DNA from: Variovorax beijingensis
GTDB taxonomy: Bacteria; Pseudomonadota; Gammaproteobacteria; Burkholderiales; Burkholderiaceae_C
Assembly: GCF_003951285.1 (NCBI RefSeq)
Contig: NZ_RXFQ01000001.1
Location: 1 to 64,000, forward strand
Reading direction: 5' to 3'
Length of the DNA: 64,000 nucleotides
Shown: positions 55,043 to 63,815 of the stretch, one piece after another
Layout of the letters: every line of letters begins with the position of its first letter
Numbering within the stretch: position 1 is the stretch's first letter
Program-made: the position numbers and the translations under genes
The notes under the pieces: generated by a model
The model's database searches: none
The model's input: the letters and a program-made list of their open reading frames with translations, nothing else
Told to the model about the DNA's origin: nothing

Positions 55043-55222
55043 TCAGGACTTGTCGGGCGTCTTGCGTTCGGCATCGCCCGGGTCCTCGAGCTTCTTGTTG
55101 TCGACCTTCTTCATCAGCTCCTCGCCTTCGGTGTCCTTGCCATCGGTGGGCACGGATTCCTCCTGGGTGATCTCCGGTTCGTCGGGGGAGCGCTCGCGGC
55201 GCTTCGGCGATGGCTTGTTCAT
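55043..55222 (-). CDS. Small charged protein of unknown function
   Basis: The protein has 59 residues from MNKPSPKRRERSPDEPE; GGAGG lies a few bases upstream on the minus strand. It is highly charged and almost without hydrophobic residues (SVPTDGKDTEGEELMKKVDNKK), so probably disordered. I do not recognise a family. It lies between the DUF3606 gene and the KaiC-like gene on the same strand, 187 bp before the latter. Confidence 0.65.
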   Translation of the reverse strand: MNKPSPKRRERSPDEPEITQEESVPTDGKDTEGEELMKKVDNKKLEDPGDAERKTPDKS

Positions 55223-55461
55223 GGCGGGCAACCTCCTGAATGAACCTCGACAGTGGAGTGCCTGCGGCACGGGCGCGCTCAGGCAATGGCGGCAGCGGTC
55301 GTCAGCCAACGCCGACGACGTCCTGCACGCAGGGTTGCTTCATGGCCAGGCTGCGGATGGCCCGCGCGGACTTCGGGCGGCTGCCCTTCCCGGGCAGCAG
55401 CACGCCCTCGAACAATGCGGTCAGCCTCCGGTGCCGCCGGCCGCCCGTTCAGCCCTTGCCT

Positions 55462-55641
55462 TCAGGGAAGGCCAAGGTAGATCCGCAGATCGTCCTTCAT
55501 GGTCCCCGCTGACGCGACCGCCATGCGCAGGCGGGCCTCGCTGACGCCGAAACACTTCGTCCAGTAGTCGACCTCTTTCAGGTCGGTGATGTCGATTCGC
55601 TCATCGTCCTGTGGGACGCGGATCTCCATGTCGTCCGGCAT
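55462..55641 (-). CDS. DUF3606 small protein
   Basis: The protein has 59 residues from MPDDMEIRVPQDDERID. The family pattern is clear: ERIDITDLKEVDYWTKCFGVSEARLRMAVASAGT. DUF3606 proteins are small and often general-stress-induced in alpha- and betaproteobacteria, but have no known activity. It is followed downstream by the small charged protein gene and the KaiC operon. The gap 55223-55461 has nothing else I can name. Confidence 0.82.
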   Translation of the reverse strand: MPDDMEIRVPQDDERIDITDLKEVDYWTKCFGVSEARLRMAVASAGTMKDDLRIYLGLP

Positions 55642-55798
55642 CGCGGGATCTCCAGGTGGGTTGGAGACGGAAGTTTCACTGGCCAGGAAAGCCGCCATGC
55701 CAGCCGGGTGCCATGGCTGATGCAGGACATGTTCTACATGCTGTCGCCTGCCGCCGTTTCGGGATGTTTCATGAACGCGCAAGCTGCCAGGCTGCCGA

Positions 55799-56737
55799 TC
55801 ATTCCCTGGCGCGGGGCTTGAGCAGATTTGCGAGCGCCTTCTGGTCTTCGGCCAGTTGGATGCGCATGAGCTGGAGCACGCGCAAGGCGAGGCCGGACAG
55901 CGGCTGTCCCGGCGGCAGCACCAGCACGCCCGCAAAGGAAACCTCCAGCGACAGCGGGCGGATGACCAGGCCGCGCTGCGCGTACTCGAGCGCGGTGACC
56001 GGGTTCACCACACCGATGCCCATGCCGCTCAGTGCCATCTCGCACACGCTCGCCGCGTAGGGGGTTTCGACCAGCACGCTCAGTCCCACGTTGCGCTCCG
56101 CCAGTGCTCGCTCGAGCCGCCGCCGCGATGCGTCCTCCGGATTGAGCGCGAGGAACGGCTCTTCCGCGAGCTGATGCGGCTGGATCGTCCTGGCCTTGGT
56201 CAGCCGGTGCTTCGCATGCATCACCACCACGCCGGGAAAGCGTGCGAATTCGGAATGCTCCAGTCCGGTGGTGGGCATCTCGTCGGCCATCAATCCGAAG
56301 TCGACCTGGCGCCCCAGCACGGCCTCGTGCACCTCGCGCGAACTGAGCACCTGCAGCGAGATCTGGGGACGGTCTTCGGAATCGCGGCGCTCGGACACCA
56401 GCCGCGACAGCACGCGGGGCACGAAGGTCAGGCCGAAGGCCGGATAGACCGCCATGCGCAGCGTGTTGACGCCGAAGCGCTTGAGGCTGCGCATGCGGTG
56501 CTCGATGCTGCTCAGGCCCACGAAGACGCGCTCGACCTCGGTCAGCAGGGCCTGCGCTTCGGGCGTCGGATGCAGGCGGCCGCGCAGCCGGCGGAACAGT
56601 GCGAATCCGGCCGCTTCCTCGAGCCTGCGCAGCGACTGGCTGATGGCGGGCTGCGTCACGCCCAGGAGCGCCGCCGCCTTGCTCGCCGAACCAACGGACA
56701 TCACGGAGCGGAAGACCTCGATCTCTCGGAGCAACAT
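55799..56737 (-). CDS. LysR family transcriptional regulator
   Basis: The protein has 312 residues. The helix-turn-helix is EIEVFRSVMSVGSASKAAALL then GVTQPAISQSLRRLEEAAG. An effector domain follows. The gene is divergent from the gene set at 56837-60898 with 99 bp between the starts. A LysR box lies directly before its start codon, and an 8-bp inverted repeat lies next to it. It likely controls the sulfur/amino-acid unit. Confidence 0.92.
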   Translation of the reverse strand: MLLREIEVFRSVMSVGSASKAAALLGVTQPAISQSLRRLEEAAGFALFRRLRGRLHPTPEAQALLTEVERVFVGLSSIEHRMRSLKRFGVNTLRMAVYPAFGLTFVPRVLSRLVSERRDSEDRPQISLQVLSSREVHEAVLGRQVDFGLMADEMPTTGLEHSEFARFPGVVVMHAKHRLTKARTIQPHQLAEEPFLALNPEDASRRRLERALAERNVGLSVLVETPYAASVCEMALSGMGIGVVNPVTALEYAQRGLVIRPLSLEVSFAGVLVLPPGQPLSGLALRVLQLMRIQLAEDQKALANLLKPRARE

Positions 56738-56795
56738 ATAACGACTGCTTATGGACGAAGAATTTGAGGCGTGATCCGGATTATCTCCTTCGTCC
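56738..56795. promoter_or_regulatory. LysR box and long inverted repeat
   Basis: ATAA (56738-56741) N7 TTAT (56749-56752) is a T-N11-A LysR box immediately before the regulator's start. Beside it, GGACGAAG (56753-56760) and CTTCGTCC (56788-56795) are perfect 8-bp arms with a 27-bp spacer. Together they fill the intergenic region and are the likely operator and activation site. Confidence 0.6.
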
Positions 56796-56836
56796 TAGAG
56801 TTGCTCACTTCAGCCACCCCCTCCTGGAGAAGCGAC

Positions 56837-57289
56837 ATGAAACTTCCAACCCTCCTCGCGGTGACCGCGCTGGTCCTGGCCCTGCCCGCGTCGGCACACG
56901 ATTTTTCGGCTGACATCGGCAAGTTCAACACCATCGCGGCAACCCGCAAGCCCGACAGCGAGCAGGCCCTCGCCGCAAAGCTCGCGTTCGAGCGCGCGCA
57001 GGCCGAGATGGAGCAGTCGGACGTGAAGATGCTGCTGCGCATCCGCTCGATGACCAACGCGGGCCTGCGCGCGCTCGGCGAACAGCCGGCCCTGCTCACC
57101 AGCGAATACAAGCGCCTCGAGGCCGCGCTGGCCCATCCGAAGACGAACGACCCGGCCAAGCTCGCCGCGGCCAGGGAAAGCTTCGCCCGGCTGTCCGCGG
57201 AGATGAAGGTCTACACCGACCTCGAGAACATGGCCGTCGACCAGATGAAGCAGGCCCTGCGACTCATCGAATCCGCGCCGGCGCACTGA
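56837..57289 (+). CDS. Secreted small alpha-helical protein of unknown function, possible chorismate-mutase-like
   Basis: The protein has 150 residues from MKLPTLLAVTALVLA. A clean signal peptide ends at PASA/HDF, so the mature protein is periplasmic, about 130 residues and almost all helical (repeated A-x-x-K-x-A-F-E-R and L-R-x-I-R-S-M patterns). The length and helical nature recall periplasmic chorismate mutases of the AroQ-gamma class, but I cannot see the required active-site set. It is first in the LysR-linked gene run, 29 bp before the PLP enzyme. Confidence 0.65.
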   Translation: MKLPTLLAVTALVLALPASAHDFSADIGKFNTIAATRKPDSEQALAAKLAFERAQAEMEQSDVKMLLRIRSMTNAGLRALGEQPALLTSEYKRLEAALAHPKTNDPAKLAAARESFARLSAEMKVYTDLENMAVDQMKQALRLIESAPAH

Positions 57290-57318
57290 CGCGGCCCACG
57301 CAAAGGCCCAAGCCCATC

Positions 57319-58488
57319 GTGAACGCTCCGATTCCCACTCTCGACACCTCCGCCGCAGGCGCATTCGCCAGCCTGGCACCACCCGTGTGGCGCGCCTCCA
57401 CGGTCGTCTTCAATTCGCTCGACGACTTCGTCAATCGCCGCACCCGCCTGCCGGACGGCTTCAGCTACGGCACCACCGGCACCCCCACGCAGCGCGCCCT
57501 CGAAACGCGCATCGCCGAACTGGACGGCGCCGCGCACTGCGTGGTCTTCCCTTCGGGGCAGGCGGCCATCTGCGGTGCGCTGCTGGCGCTGCTCAAGAAG
57601 GGCGACCATCTTCTGATGACCGATGCTGCGTACGGCCTCGCCAAGGCCTTCGCGGTCGAACGGCTGCAGGCGCTCGGCGTCGAGGTGGAGTTCTACCCGC
57701 CGCGCATCGGCGCCGACATCGAGCGGCTCATCCGCCCCTGCACGCGCCTGATCTGGCTGGAGTCGCCCGGCACCGTGACGATGGAAGTCGAAGACGTGCC
57801 GGCCATCACCGCCGCAGCCCGCGCCCGCGGTGTGCTGACCGCGATCGACAACACCTGGGCGAGCCCGCTGGGCTTCGCAGCGCTGGCGCACGGCGTGGAC
57901 CTGTGCATCCATGCCTGCACCAAATACATGGGCGGCCACTCGGACGTGCTGATGGGCAGCATCGCCACCAACGACGAGAAGCTGTACCGGTCGGTGCGCG
58001 GCCTGCAGTCGCTGATGGGGCTCGCCGTGAGCCCCGAGGACTGCTTCCTGGTGGCCCGCGGCCTCGACACGATGCAGGTGCGCATGGAACGCCAGGCCGC
58101 GAGCGCGCAATTGATCGCCGCAAGCCTCGCGGCGCATCCCCTGGTGCGCCGGATGCTCTTTCCCGCATTGCCCGGCGCACCGGACCATGGCCTGTGGGCG
58201 CGCGACTTCAGGCAGGCGGGATGCGTGATGTCGCTGCAGCTCGTGGAAGCGCCCTACGACGCCTACCGGGCGATGTTCCGCGAGCTCGAGCACTTCTCCA
58301 TCGGCGCGAGCTGGGGCGGCGTACGCAGCATCGCCGCCTTCTATCCGGCGGAAGAGCTGGTCCGGCGCAGATTTTGCGACGTGCATGGTCCCGTCATTCG
58401 CCTGTCCATCGGCCTGCAGGACCCGCAAGCGCTGCTCGACGAACTGCTGGGCGCACTGGGCGCCTTCCAGAAGAGTTCCACCCTTTGA
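57319..58488 (+). CDS. Cystathionine beta-lyase family PLP enzyme
   Basis: The protein has 389 residues and begins with GTG (MNAPIPTLDTS). The PLP lysine is K202 in HACTKYMGGHSD. The cofactor/substrate segments FPSGQAAICGALLA and LIWLESPGTVTMEVEDV fit the MetC side of the family. It should cleave cystathionine or cystine-like substrates to homocysteine, pyruvate and ammonia. It precedes an amino-acid uptake system, so the unit may import and cleave a sulfur amino acid. Confidence 0.9.
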   Translation: MNAPIPTLDTSAAGAFASLAPPVWRASTVVFNSLDDFVNRRTRLPDGFSYGTTGTPTQRALETRIAELDGAAHCVVFPSGQAAICGALLALLKKGDHLLMTDAAYGLAKAFAVERLQALGVEVEFYPPRIGADIERLIRPCTRLIWLESPGTVTMEVEDVPAITAAARARGVLTAIDNTWASPLGFAALAHGVDLCIHACTKYMGGHSDVLMGSIATNDEKLYRSVRGLQSLMGLAVSPEDCFLVARGLDTMQVRMERQAASAQLIAASLAAHPLVRRMLFPALPGAPDHGLWARDFRQAGCVMSLQLVEAPYDAYRAMFRELEHFSIGASWGGVRSIAAFYPAEELVRRRFCDVHGPVIRLSIGLQDPQALLDELLGALGAFQKSSTL

Positions 58489-58504
58489 TCTCCGGAGCCC
58501 CCCG

Positions 58505-59410
58505 ATGCCTCTCATCCAGCCCATGATCCGCCCCTTCCTTGCCGCCGGCCTTGCGCTGTGCGCAGCCGCCGCCAGCGCGCAGCCGCTGGACGGCACGCTC
58601 AAGAAGATCAAGGACACCGGCACCCTCACGGTGGCCACGCGCGGCGCCTCGATTCCGTTCAACTACCTGGACGACAACAACAAGCAGGCAGGCTTCGCGT
58701 GGGAGATCTCGCAGCGCGTGGTCGAGCAGGTGAAGAAGGATCTCAAGCTCGCCAGGCTCGAGGTCAGGACGCTGGAAGTCACGCCGCAGACGCGCATCCC
58801 GCTGGTGGCCAACCAGACGGTCGACCTGGAGTGCAGCTCCACCACCAACAACGCCGAGCGGCAGAACCAGGTGTCGTTCTCGACCACCTTCTTCGTGGTT
58901 GGCGCACGCCTGCTGGTGCGCAAGAACTCGGGCATCAAGCACTGGTCCGATCTCGTGGGCAAGAACGTGGTCGTGAGCGCGGGCACCACGGCCGAGCGCA
59001 TGCTGCGGCAGCTCAACGAGAAGAACAAGTGGGGCATCAACATCATCCTGGCCAAGGACATCAACGAGAACTTCCTGACCGTCGAGACCGGCCGGGCCGT
59101 GGCGGCCACACAGGACGACATCATTCTCTACAGCAACATCGCGCGCGCCCGCAAACCCGCCGACTGGGAAGTGGTCGGCGTGCCCCAGCAGAAAGAAGCC
59201 TACGGCTGCATGCTGCGCAAGGGCGACACGGCCTTCAAGAAGGTCGTCGACGGCGTGATCACCGGGATGATGCGCTCGGGCGAGTTCTCGGCGCTGTACG
59301 AGAAGTACTTCCTCAAGCCGATCGCCGTGAAGGGCAGCGTCACGATCGGCTTTCCGATGTCTTCCGACATGCAGGAACTCGTGCGCCACCCGAGCGACCA
59401 GCCCCTGTGA
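58505..59410 (+). CDS. GltI-like amino acid ABC transporter substrate-binding protein
   Basis: The protein has 301 residues. The signal peptide ends near AAAASA/QPL. It closely follows the glutamate/aspartate-binding GltI pattern: VDLECSSTTNNAERQ, VVVSAGTTAERML and EAYGCMLRKGDTAFKKVVD. It binds an amino acid in the periplasm, glutamate-like or possibly a sulfur amino acid given the neighbour. It is 16 bp after the PLP enzyme gene. Confidence 0.92.
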   Translation: MPLIQPMIRPFLAAGLALCAAAASAQPLDGTLKKIKDTGTLTVATRGASIPFNYLDDNNKQAGFAWEISQRVVEQVKKDLKLARLEVRTLEVTPQTRIPLVANQTVDLECSSTTNNAERQNQVSFSTTFFVVGARLLVRKNSGIKHWSDLVGKNVVVSAGTTAERMLRQLNEKNKWGINIILAKDINENFLTVETGRAVAATQDDIILYSNIARARKPADWEVVGVPQQKEAYGCMLRKGDTAFKKVVDGVITGMMRSGEFSALYEKYFLKPIAVKGSVTIGFPMSSDMQELVRHPSDQPL

Positions 59411-59471
59411 GCGGGCGCCCTCGCCCGCTGCACGACTGCGCCAAGACACTTTCCCCTGAACACCCCGCACG

Positions 59472-60209
59472 ATGCACTACTCCTGGGATTGGCTGATCTT
59501 TCTCAAGCCCTCGGTCACGGGCGAGGGCCTGTACGGCCTGATGCTGCTGCGCGGCTTGCTGTGGACCGTGCTGCTGTCGCTGCTGGCCTGGACGCTGGCG
59601 CTGGGGATCGGCCTCGCCGCCGGCGTCGCAAGAACGCTGCCCGGCCGGACCGCGCGCTACCTGTCGACGGTGTACATCCACTGCTTCCGCAACACGCCGC
59701 TGCTGGTCCAGCTGTTCCTCTGGTACTTCGTGGTGCCGGAACTGCTGCCGGTCGACTGGGGCGATGCGCTCAAGCAGATGAACCCGACGGCGAACCAGTT
59801 CCTCACCGCGCTGGTGGCGCTCACGCTCTACACGGCAGCCAAGGCGGCCGAGCAGGTGCGCGCGGGCATCGAGTCGGTACCGCGCAGCCAGAAGCAGGCG
59901 GCCATGGCACTCGGCCTCGGAACCGCGGCAGCCTACCGGCACGTGATCCTGCCGCAGGCGCTGCGCATCGTCATTCCGCCACTGACCTCGGATTTCCTGA
60001 ACGTGTTCAAGAACTCGGCCGTGGCGCTCACCATCGGGCTCATGGAACTGACGGGCCAGACGCGCCAGCTCAGTGAGTTCAGCGCCCATCCGTTCGAGGC
60101 CTTCATTGCCGCGACGCTCGTCTACATGGCGATCACCTATGGCGTGATCGTGCTGATGCGCCGCATCGAGCACCGGGCGCGCGTTCCGGGCCTGCTGGGA
60201 GCCGCCTGA
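59472..60209 (+). CDS. Amino acid ABC transporter permease (GltJ-like)
   Basis: The protein has 245 residues. About five membrane helices are seen, with the permease EAA-like loop SQKQAAMALGLGTAAAYRHVILPQALRIVIPPL. The segment YIHCFRNTPLLVQLFLWYF is the His/Glu-type permease signature. It overlaps the second permease gene by one base (TGATG). Confidence 0.93.
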   Translation: MHYSWDWLIFLKPSVTGEGLYGLMLLRGLLWTVLLSLLAWTLALGIGLAAGVARTLPGRTARYLSTVYIHCFRNTPLLVQLFLWYFVVPELLPVDWGDALKQMNPTANQFLTALVALTLYTAAKAAEQVRAGIESVPRSQKQAAMALGLGTAAAYRHVILPQALRIVIPPLTSDFLNVFKNSAVALTIGLMELTGQTRQLSEFSAHPFEAFIAATLVYMAITYGVIVLMRRIEHRARVPGLLGAA

Positions 60210-60898
60210 TGGGCTACGACTTCGACTGGGCGGCCCTGCAGCGCGCCTGGCCCTACCTGATGCAGGGCCTGCAGATGACGGCCTTCCTTGTCGCGGCCGC
60301 GATGGCGGCGGGCATCGGGCTCGGAACGCTGCTGGCCATCACGCGGATCTTCGCGCCGCGTCCGGTCGCGGCCCTCGTGGCCGGCTACGTGAACCTGTTC
60401 CGCTCGATTCCGCTGATCCTCACGATCCTGTGGATCTACTTCCTCATGCCCGTGGTGCTGCGGTCCGTGACCGGAGACCCCAACCTCTCGGTCGGCCCCA
60501 TCTATGCGGCACTGGTGGCCTTCGTGCTCGCGGAGTCGGCCTACTACTGCGAGATCATCCGCGCCGGCATCGCCAGCGTGCGCGCAGGTCAGATGCAGGC
60601 GGCGCAGTCGCTCGGCATGACGCCATGGCAGGCGCTGCGGCACGTGATCCTGCCGCAGGCGTTTCGCAACATGACGCCGTCGCTGATCAACCAGACCATC
60701 GCGCTGCTCAAGGACACCTCGCTCGTCTACGTGATCAGCCTGAACGATTTTCTCGGCGCGGCAAGCAAGGTGGGCCAGCGCGACGGGCGCGTGGTCGAGG
60801 TCTACATCCTGGTCGCCGTCGTCTACCTGGTCCTGTGCACGGCGGGGGCGTGGTGGGTGACCTGGCTGCAGCGGCGCAAGACCGCATCGGCCGCCTGA
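60209..60898 (+). CDS. Amino acid ABC transporter permease (GltK-like)
   Basis: The protein has 229 residues. Membrane helices and the EAA loop AAQSLGMTPWQALRHVILPQAFRNMTPSL match the partner permease family. It should form the membrane channel with the preceding permease. The ATP-binding subunit normally encoded next (gltL) is absent: the following 124 bp contain only short TCGGCG repeats and then the pol II gene on the other strand. Confidence 0.93.
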   Translation: MGYDFDWAALQRAWPYLMQGLQMTAFLVAAAMAAGIGLGTLLAITRIFAPRPVAALVAGYVNLFRSIPLILTILWIYFLMPVVLRSVTGDPNLSVGPIYAALVAFVLAESAYYCEIIRAGIASVRAGQMQAAQSLGMTPWQALRHVILPQAFRNMTPSLINQTIALLKDTSLVYVISLNDFLGAASKVGQRDGRVVEVYILVAVVYLVLCTAGAWWVTWLQRRKTASAA

Positions 60899-61022
60899 GT
60901 CGGCGTCGGCGTCGGCTCCAGGCGATGCGGCAAGGGGAGCGAAACACGCGGCCCATGTCGCCGTCGGGTGCGCAGCTTGGCCAGTCGCAAGAAGGCCAGG
61001 CGCTCGGAAGGTCTGAGCCGGT

Positions 61023-63428
61023 CTAGAAGAGCCCGCGCTGTGAAGTCGTCAAGGCCATGAAGCTCTCTCCAATGGGTTGAAGGATGGCATCGGCAATAGG
61101 CTGGAGCTGCCTGGTGAGGTAGTGTTCGTAGTCGATGCGCGAATGGCGGGTTTCCAGCGGCTCCGGCCCGTTCCGCGTCATGACGTATTGGATCCAGCCG
61201 CCTTTCTGATACTGCTTGGGCCGACCGATGCGGCCGTTGTGCTCATCGGCGATCCGAGCGGCCCGGACCTGCGGCGGCACGTTGACCAGGTAGGCGTCGA
61301 GCCGATGGCGCAGGCGCTTTCGGTAGATGAGCAGGTCGTCCTTGGCACCCGCCAGCGTCGACCTCGCATAGTCGGTCACGAACTCCTTGTACGGCGCGCC
61401 CTGGAAGATGCGTGAAAGCAGGCCCTCCTGGAACTGCCGCGCGAGCGGGGTCCAGTCGCTGCGCGCCATCTCCAGGCCGCGGTACACCATCTCCTCCTTG
61501 CCCGCGGCATCGGCACTGAGGCCGGCGTAGCGTTTCTTGCTGCCGACCTCCGAGCCACGGATGGTGGGCATGAAGAACTTCCTGTAGTGGGTGTCGACCT
61601 CGATTTCGAGAAAGCTCTCCAGGCCCTGCTCCTCGCGCAGCGTGCGGGTCCACCAGCCGTTGATGTCGGCCGCCAGGCTGGCCGCGACGGCGTGCGCCTC
61701 CTCGTTGGTGTGGGTGCGCTTGAGCCAGATGAAGATGGAGTCGGTATCGCCATAGATGGCCTCGTAGCCCCGCTTCTCGACGAACTCGCGCGTGAGCTTC
61801 ATCATCTCGTGCCCGCGAAGGGTGACGGCGGACACCAGCTCGGGATTGAAGAACCGGCACTCGGCCGCACCCAGCACGCCGGCGAAGGAGTTCATGAGCA
61901 GCTTCAGCGCTTGCGACAGCGGCTCGTTCTTCGCCCGCTTGGCCTCGTCCCGGGCGCGCCAGAGGGTGGTCACGATCTCTGGCAGGCAGTGCTTGCCGCG
62001 CGAAAAGACGGTCCCCTGTGGTCCCTTGACGAGCGTGGCCGGCTCTTCGCTGGCGTTCGAGCCCTCGACGAGGCCCACCGGATCGACCAGGAAGGTCCGG
62101 ATGATCGAAGGGTAGAGGCTCTTGTAGTCCAGCACCACGACGGAGTCGTAGAACCCCGGTTTCGAGTCCATCACGTACCCGCCGGGATAGGCCTTGCTCG
62201 GGATCTCGCCCACATTCGGCGCCACATAGCCGAGGCGGTGCATCCGCGGCATGTAGTGGTGGCTGAACGCGGCAATGGAGCCGCCGAAGTGGTCGGCCTG
62301 CAGGCCCGTGGTCTGGGCCCGCTCCATCACGAACTGCAGCAGCTTCGCCTTGTCGAAGATGCGCAGGACCAGCTCGCAGTCCCGGATGTTGTAGAGCGCG
62401 AGCGCAGGCTTGTCTTGCTGGTAGCGCCGCTCGATCTCGGCCATCTTGTCGTATTCGTCGCCGATGGCCTTGCCTTCACCGAGCAGCGCCTGCGAGACGG
62501 TCTCGAGGCTGAAGGACGGGAAGCTCCACACCGCGGCCTTGAGTGCGTCGATGCCGTCGATGACGACCCGGCCCGGCACAGGCGCGAACAGGTAGCCCTG
62601 CTTGCCCGGATGGGTTCGCCATTCGATGGGGCGGCGCTCCCGCCCCAGGAGCAGCTGCACGCCGCAGTCGTTGGCTGTCTTCTGCAGTACGCGCAGGTCG
62701 AACTGGATGACATTCCAGCCGATGACCACGTCGGGGTCGTTCCGCTCGAACCAATCGTTGAGCTTCTCGAGCATGGCCTTGCGGGACGGGCAATAGACGA
62801 GCGAGAAAGCCGCGGGCTCACTCGGTTCAGCGGGCACGTCCGATGGCGGCTCGCCCAGCATGAAGACGACACGCTCCGGCGTGCCGTCCAGCGCAATGGA
62901 ATAGAGCGCTTCGTCCTGGCTCGTCTCGATGTCCAGTGACACGACCTTCAGCACGGGCCGGTATTCGGGCGCCGGCTTGAGCTTGCAGTCGACGATGGTG
63001 GCGCGCTCTGTCCGCCCACCTTCCACCCGCACGCCGGCGGTGATGAAGCGTTCCATCAGGTAGCGGTCGTGCGGGCGCACGTCGGCCTCGAGCAGGGGAA
63101 TGTCCTGTGCCTGGAGGTCGCGTGCCAACCGACCGAGCTGGCGGAAGTGCGTCGCGTAGACACCGAGGACAGCTTCCTGGTGGAAGGTCTTGAGTTCGAG
63201 CTCACGCAGCTGCACGCCCGGCATGGCCGCAAGGTGGGCTTCGACCGCCGCCCGGTGCCGGGCGGCAACGAACGCGACGCTGCTCCGGGAAGTCAGGACC
63301 ACTTTCCTCGGCCCCGCATCGGTCGCCAGCCAGTACTCGATCTCCGTGCCGGCGGGCGCGTCACGCCAGTGGCGCGTGAGGATGAAGCCCTTGAGTTCGG
63401 TGGATGTCACGAGAGAAGATTCGGGCAC
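61023..63428 (-). CDS. polB: Family B DNA polymerase (DNA polymerase II)
   Basis: The protein has 801 residues, close to E. coli Pol II. The exonuclease motif I is SLDIETSQ with D166 and E168. Polymerase motif A is DYKSLYPSII and motif C is YGDTDSIF, both intact. KKRYAGLS follows in the thumb region. It acts in translesion synthesis and repair of replication forks. In E. coli it is SOS-induced; I see no CTGT-N8-ACAG box before this start. The neighbours do not suggest another function. Confidence 0.95.
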   Translation of the reverse strand: MPESSLVTSTELKGFILTRHWRDAPAGTEIEYWLATDAGPRKVVLTSRSSVAFVAARHRAAVEAHLAAMPGVQLRELELKTFHQEAVLGVYATHFRQLGRLARDLQAQDIPLLEADVRPHDRYLMERFITAGVRVEGGRTERATIVDCKLKPAPEYRPVLKVVSLDIETSQDEALYSIALDGTPERVVFMLGEPPSDVPAEPSEPAAFSLVYCPSRKAMLEKLNDWFERNDPDVVIGWNVIQFDLRVLQKTANDCGVQLLLGRERRPIEWRTHPGKQGYLFAPVPGRVVIDGIDALKAAVWSFPSFSLETVSQALLGEGKAIGDEYDKMAEIERRYQQDKPALALYNIRDCELVLRIFDKAKLLQFVMERAQTTGLQADHFGGSIAAFSHHYMPRMHRLGYVAPNVGEIPSKAYPGGYVMDSKPGFYDSVVVLDYKSLYPSIIRTFLVDPVGLVEGSNASEEPATLVKGPQGTVFSRGKHCLPEIVTTLWRARDEAKRAKNEPLSQALKLLMNSFAGVLGAAECRFFNPELVSAVTLRGHEMMKLTREFVEKRGYEAIYGDTDSIFIWLKRTHTNEEAHAVAASLAADINGWWTRTLREEQGLESFLEIEVDTHYRKFFMPTIRGSEVGSKKRYAGLSADAAGKEEMVYRGLEMARSDWTPLARQFQEGLLSRIFQGAPYKEFVTDYARSTLAGAKDDLLIYRKRLRHRLDAYLVNVPPQVRAARIADEHNGRIGRPKQYQKGGWIQYVMTRNGPEPLETRHSRIDYEHYLTRQLQPIADAILQPIGESFMALTTSQRGLF

Positions 63429-63458
63429 GCGTCGCAGTTTGCCACCCCTCCAGCAGCT

Positions 63459-63815
63459 CTACGTTCGGAACCAAATCTTGAGCGTCACGTACACCGCATA
63501 GCTCAAGCCAAGCACCATCCAGGCGAGGAAAAACATGTTGGCCCAGTAGTCGCCAGCATTTGCCGCCAGGGTGTAGACCTGCATCCTGCAAGCCTTGCCG
63601 ACGCATGGCACCTCACCCCGAACCAGCGCGCGCAAAAACTCAAACAAGAAGTAGCAGGTCAGGACGGCAGTCACGAGCAATCCCACCGGCCCTACAAGTC
63701 CTTCGGTGCGTTCGCCGTTCTCATCCCAACGCCCCTTCCGAAGTAAGTTTTGCCCGAACTTGTACCAGGCAAATCCGAGCAGGAGCATCAGCGAGTAATA
63801 AATGGCGGTACGCAT
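63459..63815 (-). CDS. Small membrane protein of unknown function
   Basis: The protein has 118 residues from MRTAIYYSLMLLLGFAW. Three hydrophobic segments are visible, near residues 3-18, 45-63 and 90-112. Cysteines lie between the second and third (GEVPCVGKACRM). No family is recognised. It sits 30 bp upstream of the pol II gene on the same strand, so the two may be co-transcribed. Confidence 0.65.
   Translation of the reverse strand: MRTAIYYSLMLLLGFAWYKFGQNLLRKGRWDENGERTEGLVGPVGLLVTAVLTCYFLFEFLRALVRGEVPCVGKACRMQVYTLAANAGDYWANMFFLAWMVLGLSYAVYVTLKIWFRT

Noticed and set aside
60898..60920. TCGGCG repeat after the last permease gene
   Set aside because: Three short direct copies only, too small to be an att site or a functional repeat.
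63429..63458. LexA box before the DNA polymerase II gene
   Set aside because: No CTGT-N8-ACAG pattern can be seen upstream of the start, so SOS control is not claimed.
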